From NCBI RefSeq assembly GCF_002954265.1, contig NZ_PPSL01000003.1, positions 990,558-1,054,557 of the forward strand: a stretch of 64,000 nucleotides of DNA, given 5' to 3'. Source of the DNA: Flavipsychrobacter stenotrophus. GTDB lineage: Bacteria; Bacteroidota; Bacteroidia; Chitinophagales; Chitinophagaceae. Within the stretch, counting starts at the first letter, position 1. Each line of letters opens with the position of its first letter. The translations under genes and the position numbers were made by a program. Of this stretch, positions 62,317 to 64,000 are shown one piece after another. The notes under the pieces were generated by a model. The model was not told where the DNA came from. It did no database searches and worked only from the letters and a program-made list of their open reading frames with translations.

Positions 62317-63264
62317 TTAGTTCAACAACAACAGGTTCACACCACGCTGCAGGATATTAAAGGCTATTTCTGCCATCATGTTTTCTTTATCCAATGTTGG
62401 GTTCACTTCAGCAATTTCGAAGCAGCAAATTTTGTGGTGCTGCATGAAAGATGCGATCAGATCCTCAGCTTCACGCTCACGAAGGCCATTGCTTACCGGT
62501 GTGCCGGTACCGCGGCTTATAGAGCTGTCAAGGCTATCCACATCGAATGATACATAAATGTCATCGCAGTTTGAAAGGTGCAGGAATGTCTGACGAACTA
62601 CGTTCTCAATTCCCTTTCTGCGCACTTCTGCTACCGGAATTACCTTTATGTTACCTTTCTTTATTATGGCCTCTTCTTCCTTTTCAAAGTCGCGAAGTGC
62701 AATGAATACGATATCTTCAGGCAATATCTTAGGTTCTATCTTGCCCAGGTTTTTCAGTTTCTTCCAGTAGTCCAGCGTTTGCGGATCCGGATTATGTACC
62801 TGATTTTCTTTGTTATCATCAGCCAGAGATATACACAGCGGCATACCATGCATGTTGCCGGATGGGGTAGTGAACGGTGAATGCAGATCGGCATGCGCAT
62901 CTATCCATACCACGCCCAGGCGACGCTTAGGTTTAGCCATTTTAAGGCCCGCTATAGTAGCCCCGGCAGTACTGTGGTCGCCCGCCAGTACCAGTGGAAA
63001 CAAGCCTGATTTCACGGTTTCGCATACAGCTGTTGAAACTCGTTCGTACATGGTGTGTATACCCGTAATGCGCTTTGCATATGGAGAGGCCACAGGTTCG
63101 TACAAAAGCCTGTTTTCATTTTCCACCACATCGGATGGGAAATTCACGAACAGGTTGCTCATAAAGTCGAGCGCAGCTATTTTTATGGCATCGATACCCA
63201 GGCTTGCACCTCGTGTACCTGCACCTATTTCAGATCTTACTTCTATGATCTTTATATTTCGCAT
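62317..63264 (-). CDS. Arginase (ureohydrolase family)
   Basis: Hydrolyses arginine to ornithine and urea with a di-manganese centre. 315 residues from MRNIKIIEVRSEIGAG (a TTG three codons earlier is also possible). Metal-binding motifs: LAGDHSTAGATIAG, VVWIDAHADLHSPFTTPSGNMHG and SFDVDSLDSSISRGTGTPVSNGL, which carry the conserved His and Asp ligands. The length and EVRSEIGAGTRGASLG N-terminus match arginases. It is monocistronic, with a -7 box 6 bases from the ATG. Confidence 0.94.
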   Translation of the reverse strand: MRNIKIIEVRSEIGAGTRGASLGIDAIKIAALDFMSNLFVNFPSDVVENENRLLYEPVASPYAKRITGIHTMYERVSTAVCETVKSGLFPLVLAGDHSTAGATIAGLKMAKPKRRLGVVWIDAHADLHSPFTTPSGNMHGMPLCISLADDNKENQVHNPDPQTLDYWKKLKNLGKIEPKILPEDIVFIALRDFEKEEEAIIKKGNIKVIPVAEVRRKGIENVVRQTFLHLSNCDDIYVSFDVDSLDSSISRGTGTPVSNGLREREAEDLIASFMQHHKICCFEIAEVNPTLDKENMMAEIAFNILQRGVNLLLLN

Positions 63265-63270
63265 AGGATT

Positions 63271-63278
63271 CAAAGATA
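63271..63278 (-). promoter_or_regulatory. -7 box of the arginase gene
   Basis: On the minus strand TATCTTTG is followed by 6 bases before the ATG at 63264. A weak TTAG lies 19 bases upstream as a -33 candidate. Confidence 0.5.
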
Positions 63279-63348
63279 AGATAAAAGCTCTTATTAGCTA
63301 AATTGGTATGCATTTTGCTGAGTAATAAACAGAATAAACACATGCTGT

Positions 63349-63771
63349 ATGAAAAGAATCTACTTTCCACTGCTCACCGTCCTGTTTTTTACCACTACAG
63401 CTATGAAGTGCTATAAGGACACGCCCGACTGCCATCATGGTATCGGTTTGCTGAATACGTCGCCGACAGCGGTATATTATTTAAAATCGATGGACTCCTC
63501 GCTGGATGGTATGCCAGACCCTAAATTGCAGCGGCAAGGGGATGAAAGTAAGTGCTTTTCTAATAACGTACACAATTTAAGTACGAGCATTTGCTGGGAG
63601 AACGAGATCATCTCATCAAAGCATGAAGCGTTCTATTTTTACTTTTTTGACGTGCCGGTGATCGATAATACTCCGTGGGACAGCATCGTGGTCAGAAAAC
63701 AATACCTGAAAAAGGTGAAGTATACATTTAACGATTTTCAGCAGAGTGGTAGAATGGTGTATTATCCTTAA
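63349..63771 (+). CDS. Small secreted hypothetical protein
   Basis: 140 residues. The N-terminal hydrophobic stretch (YFPLLTVLFFTTTAMKC) ends at a Cys that could be a lipid-attachment site or the first of several Cys (CYKDTPDCHHGIGLLN; SKCFSN; SICWEN). Such small Cys-containing exported proteins with a GIGLLNTSPTAVYYL core are common in Bacteroidota, but their function is unknown. No same-strand neighbour is seen downstream within the window. Confidence 0.7.
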   Translation: MKRIYFPLLTVLFFTTTAMKCYKDTPDCHHGIGLLNTSPTAVYYLKSMDSSLDGMPDPKLQRQGDESKCFSNNVHNLSTSICWENEIISSKHEAFYFYFFDVPVIDNTPWDSIVVRKQYLKKVKYTFNDFQQSGRMVYYP

Positions 63772-63852
63772 GGGGGAAGTAAAAAGTACTCAATTGGAAG
63801 CGGCTAAAAGATACGCGGCTAGGACGACTGTGATGGGATCGTTAAAAACGGC

Positions 63853-63900
63853 ACAAAACGAATACGTCCTTGCGTGAGATTGCTTCGTTCCTCGCAATGA
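63853..63900 (+). repeat. Dispersed 48-base repeat, copy 2
   Basis: Differs from copy 1 at 56178-56225 at three of 48 positions. The rest of the tail from 63772 to 64000 is noncoding with nothing else recognised. Confidence 0.85.
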
Positions 63901-64000
63901 ACTGTGTTTATAAACAAGTATTTTGTAAATAATTTTTCTCAAAAATTGCTTCTTTTGTCGCAATAGCAAATGCTTGTTTGAGCAGCTTATTGACTACCGC

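Overview
The window looks like a chromosomal segment of a Bacteroidota bacterium, most likely in or near the Chitinophagales. Reasons seen in the sequence: C-terminal type IX secretion (T9SS) sorting domains; TAnnTTTG -7 boxes; signal peptides mostly followed by Gln; a TonB-dependent receptor with an N-terminal carboxypeptidase-like domain; the CoaD-RsmD-DUF3822 gene order; and an ECF sigma/anti-sigma/DUF6249-like locus. I found no tRNA, rRNA, CRISPR array, complete insertion sequence, prophage or plasmid gene.

Layout. 1-12.5 kb: tail of a secreted hypothetical, dnaK, a Uma2-family gene, a large T9SS cargo protein, single-chain pyruvate carboxylase, a TPR protein, a small secreted protein and ispH. 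12.6-20.3 kb: TraB/GumN protein, T9SS adhesin-like protein, membrane-anchored archaemetzincin-like protease, then rbfA, a LolC/E-like permease, ligA and pyrophosphatase. 20.4-25.9 kb: fdhD with a conserved small partner, a GT-C-like membrane protein pair, mqo and an outer-membrane barrel. 26.0-32.4 kb: a compact run YHS - DinB - NRDE/TANGO2 - ATP-grasp - LysE, followed by a Crp/Fnr regulator with an in-frame TAG and a DoxX gene with a frameshift, a lipoprotein hydrolase and corA. 32.5-42.8 kb: a 10-kb all-minus-strand accessory cluster with a TonB receptor, a small Cys/His membrane protein, HupE/UreJ-like transporter, TPR lipoprotein, two DUF4331 proteins (only one with a T9SS tail), a lipid-anchored truncated-haemoglobin-like protein and an HMA-like membrane protein. 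43-59.5 kb: a divergent pair of small paralogues, coaD/rsmD/DUF3822, MATE exporter, YtxJ-like thiol protein, fabD, a glutaminyl cyclase lipoprotein, valS, a short CxC protein gene, group III truncated haemoglobin, two flavoproteins, recA. 59.5-64 kb: a repeat-rich 1.1-kb gap, ECF sigma factor with putative anti-sigma, a second DinB protein, arginase, a small secreted protein, and dispersed repeats.

How it fits together. Most genes are housekeeping (chaperone, anaplerosis, isoprenoids, ribosome maturation, DNA ligase/recombinase, CoA, fatty acids, tRNA charging). The accessory content is mainly envelope biology. Best candidates for an undescribed system: (i) the 32.5-42.8 kb DUF4331/HupE-like/TonB/haemoglobin-like cluster, read here as a metal or haem uptake and sensing assembly; (ii) the overlapping DinB-NRDE-ATP-grasp-LysE operon, read as a small-molecule ligation/export pathway. 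Two sequence-wide patterns also stand out: -7 boxes so close to start codons that several mRNAs should be leaderless or nearly so, and signal peptides ending before Gln together with a periplasmic glutaminyl cyclase gene. Functional assignments come from recognising motifs by eye; no database search was run.
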